Below, one piece after another: positions 7,806 to 16,404 of a DNA stretch of 64,000 nucleotides (position 1 is the stretch's first letter; each line of letters opens with the position of its first letter). Both the position numbers and the translations under genes were made by a program. Location of the stretch: assembly GCA_028283505.1 (NCBI GenBank), contig JAPOFX010000001.1, forward strand, positions 201,127 through 265,126, written 5' to 3'. Below the pieces are notes generated by a model. The model ran no database searches and was not told the DNA's origin. It worked only from the letters and a program-made list of their open reading frames with translations. This DNA comes from Candidatus Poseidoniales archaeon (GTDB taxonomy: Archaea > Thermoplasmatota > Poseidoniia > Poseidoniales > Thalassarchaeaceae).

Positions 7806-9551
7806 ATGGAGGTCCCCGAAGAATTGACTTCGATGCTCGACGGCGACTACGGGCCCACCAAGCAGAAAGCAGCAAGACTGGTCGTCGATTTAGCATCCAC
7901 TGCTGGCGCCGAGGAATTCATCAGAATATCCCATGCTCATGTTTCAGGAGTTAGCGTGATTACCGGGGGGCACGGTCTAAGACGATTCTTAGCCGACCTA
8001 TCAGGTGATAAGAACGGCAAGGTTACAATACCAACAACTCTGAATTCTGCTGGATGCGACCATGAAAAAATGGAGGAAATGGATATAGCCTACCCAGATT
8101 TTTTAGAACAGCAATTCGAGATTGTTCATTCATACTCTGAACTGGGTATTGATGCCATCCTATCATGCACCCCTTACGACAGGGGCATTGAAGAGGAAAA
8201 AGGGATAGGATCATGGGCAGAGTCAAATGCGGTTTGCTTCTCAAATTCATACACGTCTCTGGTGACAAACAGGGAGTCAGGTCTCTCAGCATTGGCGACT
8301 GCATTGACTGGATGGGCTCCAAGATGGGGCCTCCATCTAGAGAAAAACAGAGTTCCAAACATACTGGTTCATGTTGATTGTGAAATGGGGGACATGACAG
8401 ATTGGAGTATTCTGGGTGACTGGATAGGCAAACAGATTCAGCCAGAATGGAAACTTCCATGGGGTCCCATGCCAAGAATCATTGGACTCCCAAACGCCAC
8501 ATTCGATATGAAGAAGGCATTGACGGCAGCAGCTGCAAATTACGGCTGTCCAATGCTATGGGCCGATGGAATTACCGATGATGCCCCAGATGTAGAAAAT
8601 TTCCAAGGAGTTCTTCATTTCAAACAGTCAGACTTGGCCGAGAGGTATCGCGAGTTGTCACCGAAGGGAATAGTCGATCTTGTTGTGATTGGATGCCCAC
8701 AAGCCAGTGTAAGTGAAGCTCGGTCAACAGCGGCATTTGTACGCTCAAGGATGGAACTCGGAGAGAAGATTCAAAATCATAGACTCTGGGTTTTCATGAG
8801 CTCCCACAATTACGATATAATTGGAGCAGATGGTACCCTGGATATCTTGGAGGAGGGGGGTGCATTAGTCCTGAAGGACACATGCCCCGAAGTTACTCCC
8901 TACAACAGGGCAAACTACAATCACCTGCTCACTAATTCTCTGAAAGCTGAGCATTATCTCACCAGTGGTCTGAATAAAATGCCAACAAGCGTTGCAACCA
9001 TAGAAGATTGTGTCGCCCATGCTTTTGACCCTACTCTATTGCCCGCCCCCAGGCCAACACTGAATTCTGGGAGTTCCAAGACGATTCTCAGTTCAAAGGT
9101 CAATATATCTGGAAATTTTCAGGCTAATGGCCATGGAATACCTAGCCAGAAAAACTGGTCAATTAGAGGAAGGGCACTTGTGACGGACGTACCAATAACC
9201 TACCTCGGTTACGTAAACAGGGATACCGGAGTAATCGAAGAGCCAGGTCACCCATTGGATGGGACGCCAATAAAAGATACAATTCTGATCTATCCCAAGG
9301 GATCAGGATCAACTGTTGCTCCCTTTGTCCTCATGGGACTAATCTACACAGGGAGAGGGCCGATGGGTATAATCAATAGTGATGTATGTCCTTTAACACT
9401 TCCAGCGGCTTCTCTGTTGGGTACTCCCTACGCCCACAGCTTCGACGTAGATCCGATTATGAATATTAATTCTGGGGACCTGGTTCAAATGGAACTAAGT
9501 GACAGAAAAACCACTATCAAAGTAATATCAAGAAATGGTGAGGAACGATGA
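7806..9551 (+). CDS. Aconitase X, large and small domains fused (candidate phosphomevalonate dehydratase)
   Basis: Residues about 1-410 match the AcnX large subunit (DUF521), including I-S-x-A-H-V-S-G-V, the T-L-N-S-A-G-C block near residue 79 and C-T-P-Y; residues about 440-581 match the swivelling small subunit (DUF126), with the P-K-G-S-G-S-T-V-A-P block. The family includes hydroxyproline dehydratases and the archaeal phosphomevalonate dehydratase, an Fe-S enzyme that makes trans-anhydromevalonate 5-phosphate in the archaeal mevalonate pathway. In the archaea where the dehydratase was characterised the subunits are separate, so the fusion is notable. HMG-CoA reductase in the same window (25008-26306) fits a lipid-precursor role, but substrate is inference. 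The next gene overlaps its end by 17 nt. Confidence 0.85.
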   Translation: MEVPEELTSMLDGDYGPTKQKAARLVVDLASTAGAEEFIRISHAHVSGVSVITGGHGLRRFLADLSGDKNGKVTIPTTLNSAGCDHEKMEEMDIAYPDFLEQQFEIVHSYSELGIDAILSCTPYDRGIEEEKGIGSWAESNAVCFSNSYTSLVTNRESGLSALATALTGWAPRWGLHLEKNRVPNILVHVDCEMGDMTDWSILGDWIGKQIQPEWKLPWGPMPRIIGLPNATFDMKKALTAAAANYGCPMLWADGITDDAPDVENFQGVLHFKQSDLAERYRELSPKGIVDLVVIGCPQASVSEARSTAAFVRSRMELGEKIQNHRLWVFMSSHNYDIIGADGTLDILEEGGALVLKDTCPEVTPYNRANYNHLLTNSLKAEHYLTSGLNKMPTSVATIEDCVAHAFDPTLLPAPRPTLNSGSSKTILSSKVNISGNFQANGHGIPSQKNWSIRGRALVTDVPITYLGYVNRDTGVIEEPGHPLDGTPIKDTILIYPKGSGSTVAPFVLMGLIYTGRGPMGIINSDVCPLTLPAASLLGTPYAHSFDVDPIMNINSGDLVQMELSDRKTTIKVISRNGEER

Positions 9552-11703
9552 CCTGTACCCGATGCGATGTGATTTTATGAGGTCAGAGCCAGATCCATGC
9601 AGGCCACAAGACTGGGGTAAATTTGAGTTAATAACTCGTGACGGAGCAGCTAGGATTGGAAAATTTCACACATTCCATGGGGCAATAACTACCCCTATGC
9701 TCCTTCCAGTGATAAATCCAAATTTACGTACCATAGAGCCTAGAGAAATGTGGGAAAACTACGGGGTGGAGGCTCTGATAACCAATTCATATGTAATTTG
9801 GAAAAATGAAAAACTTAGCGTCTCAGCTAAACAAGACGGTATTCACAAACTCCTGGATTTCCCTGGTGCCATAGTCACCGATTCAGGAACATTTCAGTCC
9901 TACGTTTATGGGGATGTGGAGGTATCTCCGAAGGAAATTGTCGAATTCCAGAGAGAAATCGGCGTTGACGTTGGGACAATGCTCGATGTATTTGGCAGGC
10001 CTGACATGAGCAGGGAAGAAGCTGAGAATTCAGTCAATGAAACCCACAGGAGAGTTTCCCAATCACTCTCCGAGGCTGGGGACTCAATATTGCTCAATGG
10101 ACCTATCCAAGGAGGCGTGTATGAGGACCTGAGGGCAAAATCAGCTGAGCTAATGAGTCGAGTGGATGAATCAGGAGCTACATTTGCCATACATCCGATT
10201 GGAGGGATAGTTCCTCTTATGGAAAATCAAAGGTACCAAGAATTATTTTCCATAATTCTGGCTGCTAAATCCCAGATTCCACCGAACAAACCAATTCACA
10301 TGTTCGGTTGCGGACATCCAATGTTATTCCCCCTCTCAGTGGCCCTTGGTGTTGACTTTTTCGATAGTGCCGCCTATGCTTTGTTCGCTCGTGATGACAG
10401 GATACTAACTCCAGAAGGAACTGTGAAGGTCCAAGGCCTAAAGGAGTGGCCAATATCTTCGAAGGCACTCTTTGGCAGAACCCCCAGCGAGGTTCTCTCG
10501 TTACCAAAGGACGAGAGATCCAAGGTTTTAGCCAGGCACAATCTCGAGGTTACCCAGTCAGAGCTTTCCAAGTGCAGAGAAGCAATCAGGAATGGTTCTA
10601 TTTGGAGATTAGCAGAGGTTAGGAGTCATGCGTCCCCAAGACTTCGAGAGGCATTTGAGTGGGTAATTGACCAGCTCGAACAACTGGAAGAGACAGGGGT
10701 AGGGAGCTCACTGTTGGATATCATGGCCTCAACCAATCCGATCAGGAAGGGTGGTGAGCCACTATCAGATGATATCGAATTCAGGCCACATATTCTACAT
10801 TTGATGGCCCTTATTTCTCTCCGATGGAGACTCCCTGGATCATGGTGGGATGGTAGTTCAGGTCCTGCAGAACAAGTCCTGATATTGGATAATTCCCCTC
10901 CTCCTTGGAGGGAGGTATCTTTGGGCACAATAGTAAATCACCTACTCGAATGCCCAAGGACCGTGGTCCTAATCTCCACGCCACTCGGTCCCGTACCCTA
11001 TTCATTCGAAGACGTCTCCCCCTTTTGCCATGTAGATGGTTCAGATAATATATGGAACGATAATACCGATTTGAATAACCCTTCAGAAGATATCTTGTAC
11101 CTAGGTTTAGAGAACTTAGACGTAGTCATTTCAAAGTCATCCGAACCACTCCAATCATCATCTTCAGAAATCGACAAGGTGAGGGCTTGGCTAGATAGAT
11201 GCTCTGTTGTGGACAAGCTCTCAGTGTTTTGTGCGACCCATCCATTCAAATTGTGTGAGATTACCAAGTCAATGAACTCGAGAAGGTCAAATACCGATAG
11301 AATGGTAAACGTCAGTTTTGGGGGCGTTCATGCCTTGTCTCCTAGGTTGAACGATGGGGGGATTTCGCTGACTGCAGAGGGAGCTAGGATGCTTTATTCA
11401 CTCAACGATGGCCCACCAGAAATCTTCGGTGAGAAAAATCCCGATGAAGAGAGAGACTTTCCAGGAATTCCAAGAGTAATGATAAGAGATGATGCCATCC
11501 CATTTGTTGGGAAGGGCAGGAATGTAATGCATGGCTATGTCACAGGCGCCGACTCCCATGTTACTCCCGGGCAACCTTGTGTAGTAGTTTCTGAGAAAGG
11601 GGAGCTAGTAGCTCATGGAGCCTCGACTTCTACTTCTTCCGAAATGGCCTTTTTCACGAAGGGAATTGCCGTAAAGGTCAGACAAGGCTTCCTGAAAGAG
11701 TAG
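9535..11703 (+). CDS. tgtA: Archaeosine tRNA-guanine transglycosylase family protein with PUA domain
   Basis: The family exchanges G15 in the archaeal tRNA D-loop for preQ0 en route to archaeosine. Residues about 28-345 form the TGT barrel with DSGTFQ at 116-121, G-P-I-Q-G-G near 189-194, I-G-G-I-V-P-L near 222 and F-F-D-S-A-A-Y near 275-281, so both aspartates used by TGT are kept. The Cys ligands of the structural zinc (normally C-x-C-x-x-C shortly after that block) are absent: residues 305-314 read WPISSKALFG. Residues about 440-640 resemble the ArcS/DUF5591-type region (V-V-L-I-S-T-P-L-G-P-V-P), and about 645-722 a PUA domain. At 722 residues it is longer than typical archaeal TGT. Start is uncertain: ATG 9535, 9562 or 9577. 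Confidence 0.85.
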   Translation: MVRNDDLYPMRCDFMRSEPDPCRPQDWGKFELITRDGAARIGKFHTFHGAITTPMLLPVINPNLRTIEPREMWENYGVEALITNSYVIWKNEKLSVSAKQDGIHKLLDFPGAIVTDSGTFQSYVYGDVEVSPKEIVEFQREIGVDVGTMLDVFGRPDMSREEAENSVNETHRRVSQSLSEAGDSILLNGPIQGGVYEDLRAKSAELMSRVDESGATFAIHPIGGIVPLMENQRYQELFSIILAAKSQIPPNKPIHMFGCGHPMLFPLSVALGVDFFDSAAYALFARDDRILTPEGTVKVQGLKEWPISSKALFGRTPSEVLSLPKDERSKVLARHNLEVTQSELSKCREAIRNGSIWRLAEVRSHASPRLREAFEWVIDQLEQLEETGVGSSLLDIMASTNPIRKGGEPLSDDIEFRPHILHLMALISLRWRLPGSWWDGSSGPAEQVLILDNSPPPWREVSLGTIVNHLLECPRTVVLISTPLGPVPYSFEDVSPFCHVDGSDNIWNDNTDLNNPSEDILYLGLENLDVVISKSSEPLQSSSSEIDKVRAWLDRCSVVDKLSVFCATHPFKLCEITKSMNSRRSNTDRMVNVSFGGVHALSPRLNDGGISLTAEGARMLYSLNDGPPEIFGEKNPDEERDFPGIPRVMIRDDAIPFVGKGRNVMHGYVTGADSHVTPGQPCVVVSEKGELVAHGASTSTSSEMAFFTKGIAVKVRQGFLKE

Positions 11704-11707
11704 TACA

Positions 11708-11721
11708 AAATTGATCAATTT
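11708..11721. promoter_or_regulatory. 14-bp perfect palindrome before the ABC cluster
   Basis: AAATTGATCAATTT is a perfect palindrome lying 5 nt after the tgtA stop and about 80 nt before the ABC cluster. It could be an operator for the cluster or a transcript-end structure; it has no following T-tract. Confidence 0.45.
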
Positions 11722-11773
11722 ATCATGATATATTCGGGGATTAATTCAAGTGATGTCCTCTAGAGGGCATATT

Positions 11774-11790
11774 AACTCCCTACGGGAGTT
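11774..11790 (+). promoter_or_regulatory. Inverted repeat with 3-nt spacer directly before the ABC cluster start
   Basis: Arms AACTCCC and GGGAGTT flank TAC, ending 2 nt before the GTG at 11793 and 11 nt before the ATG at 11802. A second palindrome, CCTCTAGAGG, lies at 11757-11766. The placement right before the coding start suggests an operator or a 5'-leader hairpin. Confidence 0.55.
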
Positions 11791-11801
11791 GGGTGACCAA
11801 C

Positions 11802-12794
11802 ATGGCCTCAGAAACCTCGGAAGGGCTGCTAATCACAGCAAAATCCCTCAAGAAGATGTACGGTCCACATCTCGCCTTAGATGATATAAATCTCGAAATT
11901 CCTCCGGGGGCAATAGGAATTTTAGGACCCAATGGTGCGGGCAAGTCGACGTTTTTCAAGTGCCTTCTGGGTCTCATAAAGACCACCTCCGGAGAGGGTT
12001 CGGTGCTTGGACATGATATCAGGACAGAAGGTGATTTGATTAGATCAAAGATAGGATATATGCCCGAGTATGACTCATTGGATCCCGGCCTAACCGCGAT
12101 CGATCAGGTAAGGTACTCAGGCGAGTTACTTGGAATGAACCCAGACTCAGCTACTCAAAGGGCGCATGAGGTACTGCAGTATGTCGGGTTGAAAGATCAG
12201 AGATATAGAAAGATTGAGACATTCAGCACAGGAATGAAACAAGCAGCTAAGCTAGCTTGTGCCCTGATACATGACCCAGATATTCTAATTTGCGATGAGC
12301 CAACAAATGGCTTAGATCAAAGAGCTAGAGAGTTCATGTTACAGACCCTGAAGAAGACCGTGTCTGAAGGAGGCAGGTCTGTCTTAATGAGCAGTCATGT
12401 CATGGATGATGTGGAGAGAGTCTGTGATAGGATTGTGATGATCCACAAGGGGAAGATAGTCGTCCACAGAAGTATTGACGAAATGGTCAACCAAGTCGAA
12501 AAAGAAATCGAGATATCCGTTTGGGGGGGAGCGTCAAGAATGGAACAAGAATTGACTTCCTCCGGTCTTTCAGTGAGGAGGATGGGCAGGAACATGAGAG
12601 TCACCAAAGTTGATGAGGAGACTTACACGGAAATCCTTTCTTCGGCCGCCAAAGCGAAAGTACAAGTCAGAAAGATGACTGATTATGAGCCCGATTTAGA
12701 AGATATTTTTCTCTTAATTATGGATAAGCTCGGAGAGGACGTAAAAGAGACTGATGATCTTATTACTCCTCGTTACAGGGGGGAAGGTCCATGA
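11802..12794 (+). CDS. ABC transporter ATP-binding protein
   Basis: Cytoplasmic ATPase of an ABC-2 type transporter. Counting from the alternative GTG at 11793, Walker A (GPNGAGKST) is at 45-53, the signature loop is the variant FSTGMKQ at 144-150 and Walker B is ILICDEP at 164-170, followed by the N-G-L-D D-loop. The C-terminal ~90 residues are the usual regulatory extension of exporter-type ATPases such as the CcmA/DrrA/Nod group. The ATG at 11802 was preferred over GTG 11793 for its codon and a ggtg 6 nt upstream. It overlaps the following permease by 4 nt (ATGA), so the pair is translationally coupled. Substrate is unknown. Confidence 0.93.
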   Translation: MASETSEGLLITAKSLKKMYGPHLALDDINLEIPPGAIGILGPNGAGKSTFFKCLLGLIKTTSGEGSVLGHDIRTEGDLIRSKIGYMPEYDSLDPGLTAIDQVRYSGELLGMNPDSATQRAHEVLQYVGLKDQRYRKIETFSTGMKQAAKLACALIHDPDILICDEPTNGLDQRAREFMLQTLKKTVSEGGRSVLMSSHVMDDVERVCDRIVMIHKGKIVVHRSIDEMVNQVEKEIEISVWGGASRMEQELTSSGLSVRRMGRNMRVTKVDEETYTEILSSAAKAKVQVRKMTDYEPDLEDIFLLIMDKLGEDVKETDDLITPRYRGEGP

Positions 12795-13804
12795 AAAATG
12801 AGCTTGACATTTCAGGTGGAACGACTAGAATGGAGTCGGCTTTCGGCTCTGGGGATGGTGATGATGAGGCAACTGCATCTGTCGCGCAAAAAGCTGAAGT
12901 TAAAGCCTCAATTTACGAACAGACCTATCGCCCATGGAGAGGCTCTTTAGGGCCTAGATGGGTCAGGAATTATGCGATTTTTAGGCACCATGTCTACGGC
13001 ATATTCTCAAGTAAGGGACACAGACACTATCATCCACTGGTAAGGCTCACAATTTTGATAGTATTTCTCTTCTCAATCTCTCCAGTCGCAATGCTATTCC
13101 TCGCCTCTTTGGGGGGCCAGGGGGGTTTCGGTGAAATCCTCTCAAGAATGTGGGGGATAAATAGATACAATTTATGGGGCCAGGTGTTAGGATTCTTCCC
13201 CCGCAATCTCTGTATGTGGCCATTACTAACCGCGTTGGTTGTTGGAGGTATGATTTCTGATGACAGGAGGAATGGGACCAGCGCAATTTATTTCTCTAGA
13301 CCAGTTAATAGGACTGATTACACCGCGATGAAGTATCTTAGTAGTGCAGTTGTTCTGGGTTTCGTGATTGTTTTCTCGTACATCGTATACTACACAAGCG
13401 CTATTGTCCTGAATGGCGAGGGTTGGGCCTTCCTTATCGACACGTTCCCGATCTTCATGGGCGGACTAGTGGCTGGAATCCTCCTGGTGGTAACGTACAC
13501 ATCGATAGGATTAGCTTTGTCAAGTATTAGCCAGAGTAGATTCTTCGCTGCCGTTGCCTTCCTCGCAGTAATCTATGGGACGAAAATGGTCGCCTTCCTG
13601 ATTGAATCAACATTTGATTCTTCAATCCTCTATTTACTAAGTCCATACGATGGGCTGGCCCACATAGGGCAATGGCTAGTCGGCATAGAGTCGAACTATG
13701 ATCATCCCTTATCATTCTCAATTGTATCAATACTATTGATTAACTTCCTATCCCTATTGTTACTTACAAGCAGGGTAAGCTCTTTGGAGGTGACGAGGGA
13801 ATGA
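12791..13804 (+). CDS. ABC-2 type permease
   Basis: Integral membrane partner of the preceding ATPase. The 337-residue product has an N-terminal cytoplasmic tail of about 85 residues, acidic at first and then basic, and six predicted hydrophobic segments, starting with L-T-I-L-I-V-F-L-F-S-I-S and ending with I-V-S-I-L-L-I-N-F-L. The block G-G-M-I-S-D-D-R-R-N-G-T-S-A-I-Y-F-S-R-P-V near residue 155-175 is the cytoplasmic coupling region typical of ABC-2 permeases that resemble NosY-like exporters. It overlaps both flanking ATPase genes by 4 nt. No substrate can be read from the sequence. Confidence 0.88.
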   Translation: MKNELDISGGTTRMESAFGSGDGDDEATASVAQKAEVKASIYEQTYRPWRGSLGPRWVRNYAIFRHHVYGIFSSKGHRHYHPLVRLTILIVFLFSISPVAMLFLASLGGQGGFGEILSRMWGINRYNLWGQVLGFFPRNLCMWPLLTALVVGGMISDDRRNGTSAIYFSRPVNRTDYTAMKYLSSAVVLGFVIVFSYIVYYTSAIVLNGEGWAFLIDTFPIFMGGLVAGILLVVTYTSIGLALSSISQSRFFAAVAFLAVIYGTKMVAFLIESTFDSSILYLLSPYDGLAHIGQWLVGIESNYDHPLSFSIVSILLINFLSLLLLTSRVSSLEVTRE

Positions 13805-14733
13805 CATCAGAACTCCCAGCAGTGATGTTAGAGTCCGTCTCCAAATGGTACGGTGAAGTAATTGGGATCAATGATGTGTCCCTAGCCATAGATGGCGGAG
13901 TTACGGGAGTCTTGGGCCCAAATGGGGCCGGTAAGTCCACATTGTTCAAGCTATTACTCGGCAGACTCAGGCCAAGTCAGGGATCGGTGAGGCTCTTTGG
14001 AACAGATCCATGGGAGAGCACATCCCCTTTCAGGAGAGTGGGCTATGTCAGTGAAACCGAACCACTTTATGAGTGGATGACGGCTCTAGATTTTCTTACT
14101 ACTATGGCAAGATTGCATGGCATGACTAGGGATGAGGCCGTGGAAAGAGCCGAGCATGTTCTAGACTTCGTCGGCCTCACTGATGTCAGACACAAGGAAG
14201 TAGGCAAGTACAGTAAGGGAATGCGTCAAAGGGTCAAGATCGCTCACGCTTTAGTCCATGACCCTGACTTAATTATCCTAGATGAGCCACTCCATGGATG
14301 TGACCCGTTGGCCAGAACTAGTATTATGAGTGTGATCAGGGAATTGGGTAATCGAGGAAAGACTGTCATTGTATCAAGTCATATTCTCGAGGAAATAGAG
14401 AGGATAACAGAACAGATTGTCATACTTCACAACGGCAGACTACTGGCGCTGGGTAATTTGCATGCTATCAGGGGCCTTCTCGACAAGCACCCCCATAGAA
14501 TAATGTTGGAGACAGAATCCCCGAGAGAACTCGCGAAGGAACTCATTTCAGAGGACCCAATATATGGAGTGAGATTCCCAGAGGAGGGATGTTTGGAGAT
14601 TCAAACTGGCGACCTATCTGCAGCACATGCAATTCTCCCCAATGCAATTGTCAACTCAGGAATCAAGGTTACTTCGGTCGAAAATCCAGATGATAACTTA
14701 GATTCACTTCTCGGATATTTGGTGGGTGGTTAA
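13801..14733 (+). CDS. Second ABC transporter ATP-binding protein
   Basis: The 310-residue ATPase has Walker A GPNGAGKST at 39-47, signature YSKGMRQRVKIA near 140-151 and Walker B L-I-I-L-D-E-P followed by an unusual D-loop L-H-G-C-D-P where L-N/S-G-L-D-P is normal. The H-loop H is in S-S-H-I-L-E-E-I. It is clearly homologous to the first ATPase of the cluster but divergent, so the cluster is A-P-A-P and probably encodes one heteromeric machine or two related ones. It overlaps the preceding permease by 4 nt and ends 2 nt before the next permease. Confidence 0.93.
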   Translation: MTSELPAVMLESVSKWYGEVIGINDVSLAIDGGVTGVLGPNGAGKSTLFKLLLGRLRPSQGSVRLFGTDPWESTSPFRRVGYVSETEPLYEWMTALDFLTTMARLHGMTRDEAVERAEHVLDFVGLTDVRHKEVGKYSKGMRQRVKIAHALVHDPDLIILDEPLHGCDPLARTSIMSVIRELGNRGKTVIVSSHILEEIERITEQIVILHNGRLLALGNLHAIRGLLDKHPHRIMLETESPRELAKELISEDPIYGVRFPEEGCLEIQTGDLSAAHAILPNAIVNSGIKVTSVENPDDNLDSLLGYLVGG

Positions 14734-14735
14734 AC

Positions 14736-16400
14736 ATGGACGTTCAAGGAAGGGGGCTATCCGAGACTGTTTGGACCAGGATGGATAGAAAGGCTGGAGC
14801 GGTGGTAGAACTTACCATAAGACAACTAAGGCATAAAATTTCAACTTGGGTCGTTCTGTCTCTGGGAACAGTACTAATGATGATGCTTCTAGCATTTTAT
14901 GTTGATGCGGTCAGAGAGGGATTCGAACCCGTGGATAATGATGGCGATAGCGTTGATGCCGATAGAGATGGGTATCCCCTGGGCCAAGAGAGAAAATATG
15001 GCACCAGTGACTGGGATGGAGAGCAATTCCCCGGGTCGGGCACATACATATACGAAGGGGAGATCGATTGGAATGATCAGAATAGAGAAATTTCTGGCAA
15101 CAGAACATGGGAGGGCATGTCATTCCTAGACTCTACTTGGATTGATTATGATTACAAAGGTGGGCAATGGGACTATGTTATTGATTGGGATGATGTAACC
15201 GATTGCCAGGATACTAGGGGAGAAGTGTTTGTAGATTGGATTCCCGATTATTCCACAGCTTGTCAATTGGAAAATGGAACGTATGCCACAAACGGAAAGT
15301 TTACTGCCGAGGGGAATCTCACTGTTCCAATAGACTACTTTCTATCATGGGGTTATATCACGGGAATATTTGACGTCCCAAAGGACCCAAAAGAAATGTA
15401 CATCGATGAAGACGACATCGATTGGGATGGCTCCGGGGGGAGCCAGGGTTTCGATGATGACGGCGATTGTCTCAGGATTGACTGGTATACACAGAATGAT
15501 GGAAACGGAGATATGATGTGGTGGCAGGAGCCACACTATCCAGACTCCAATCGAAATGGTATCCCCTGTGATGTGACTTGGGTAATTGATCCAGAAACCG
15601 GTGAAGTAATTTCGATAAACGCTGACTCTTCAGTCGACGAGGACCCAGTAGATGAGAACTATGTTGGAGAAGCCGGACATAGGACCTTCGTGATAGCTAC
15701 CGGAAAGATAGCGTTTGTACTCCTTCTCGGCTTATTCCTGCCTCTATTTCTTTCACTGGGACTTGTCAGGGACGAGACCGAAAGAGGGACTCTGCATTAT
15801 CTGCTTTCAAAGCCAATCCATAGGGGGGAATTCATTCTTTATCGCGTTATTGGATATCTGGCGGTGGTCTCCGTCTTTGTTATTATCCTGTCACTGGGTA
15901 TGGCCTTGATTACCTCTGTGATAGGGCCTGGGGATAGTTTTGTCAGACTTGGTGACTTCCCTGTTTGGATTGGAATTGCATTTACCACAATTCTAGTTCT
16001 CGCAGCCTATGGCTCTTTATTCAATACAATAGGCCTGCTTCTCCCCAAGTACGGCGTATACCTGTGTATTATAATCGGAGTTTGGGAGTTCGCAATGGGA
16101 TTCACGACATTAATTTCTCCCAGTTCGTCAGTCGCATCTCTGTCCGTCTCGCACTGGGGCCTTCAACTGATTGACTCTGTTGTCCTAGCATCTTGGCCCG
16201 ACACCCTTCAATTCTCCCAGATGTCTTACGCATTCGGGCTGGAAACTGGCTTAGAGTGGATATGGTCACCTCCTGTGCATACTCTGGATACAAATAACCC
16301 ATATCTGGGAATTACCACGTCGACAATTGTCTTGCTAGGTACGTCTGCAGCCATGATAGGAGTTGGGAGCGCCGTCTTCAGCAAGAGGGAGATAATGTGA
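14736..16400 (+). CDS. ABC-2 permease with large acidic extracellular domain
   Basis: The 554-residue product has one N-terminal membrane segment (about 34-56), then about 250 residues predicted to lie outside the cell, then about six membrane segments from residue 315 to the end. The outside domain is very acidic and contains thrombospondin type 3/EF-hand-like Ca2+ loops: D-N-D-G-D-S-V-D-A-D-R-D-G at 67-79, D-D-D-G-D near 244 and D-S-N-R-N-G-I-P-C-D near 270. The R-D-E-T-E-R-G-T-L-H-Y-L-L-S-K-P block after it is the ABC-2 coupling motif. The ectodomain suggests Ca2+-dependent folding or contact with an envelope or extracellular partner; that is inference. Confidence 0.85.
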   Translation: MDVQGRGLSETVWTRMDRKAGAVVELTIRQLRHKISTWVVLSLGTVLMMMLLAFYVDAVREGFEPVDNDGDSVDADRDGYPLGQERKYGTSDWDGEQFPGSGTYIYEGEIDWNDQNREISGNRTWEGMSFLDSTWIDYDYKGGQWDYVIDWDDVTDCQDTRGEVFVDWIPDYSTACQLENGTYATNGKFTAEGNLTVPIDYFLSWGYITGIFDVPKDPKEMYIDEDDIDWDGSGGSQGFDDDGDCLRIDWYTQNDGNGDMMWWQEPHYPDSNRNGIPCDVTWVIDPETGEVISINADSSVDEDPVDENYVGEAGHRTFVIATGKIAFVLLLGLFLPLFLSLGLVRDETERGTLHYLLSKPIHRGEFILYRVIGYLAVVSVFVIILSLGMALITSVIGPGDSFVRLGDFPVWIGIAFTTILVLAAYGSLFNTIGLLLPKYGVYLCIIIGVWEFAMGFTTLISPSSSVASLSVSHWGLQLIDSVVLASWPDTLQFSQMSYAFGLETGLEWIWSPPVHTLDTNNPYLGITTSTIVLLGTSAAMIGVGSAVFSKREIM

Positions 16401-16404
16401 TCGC

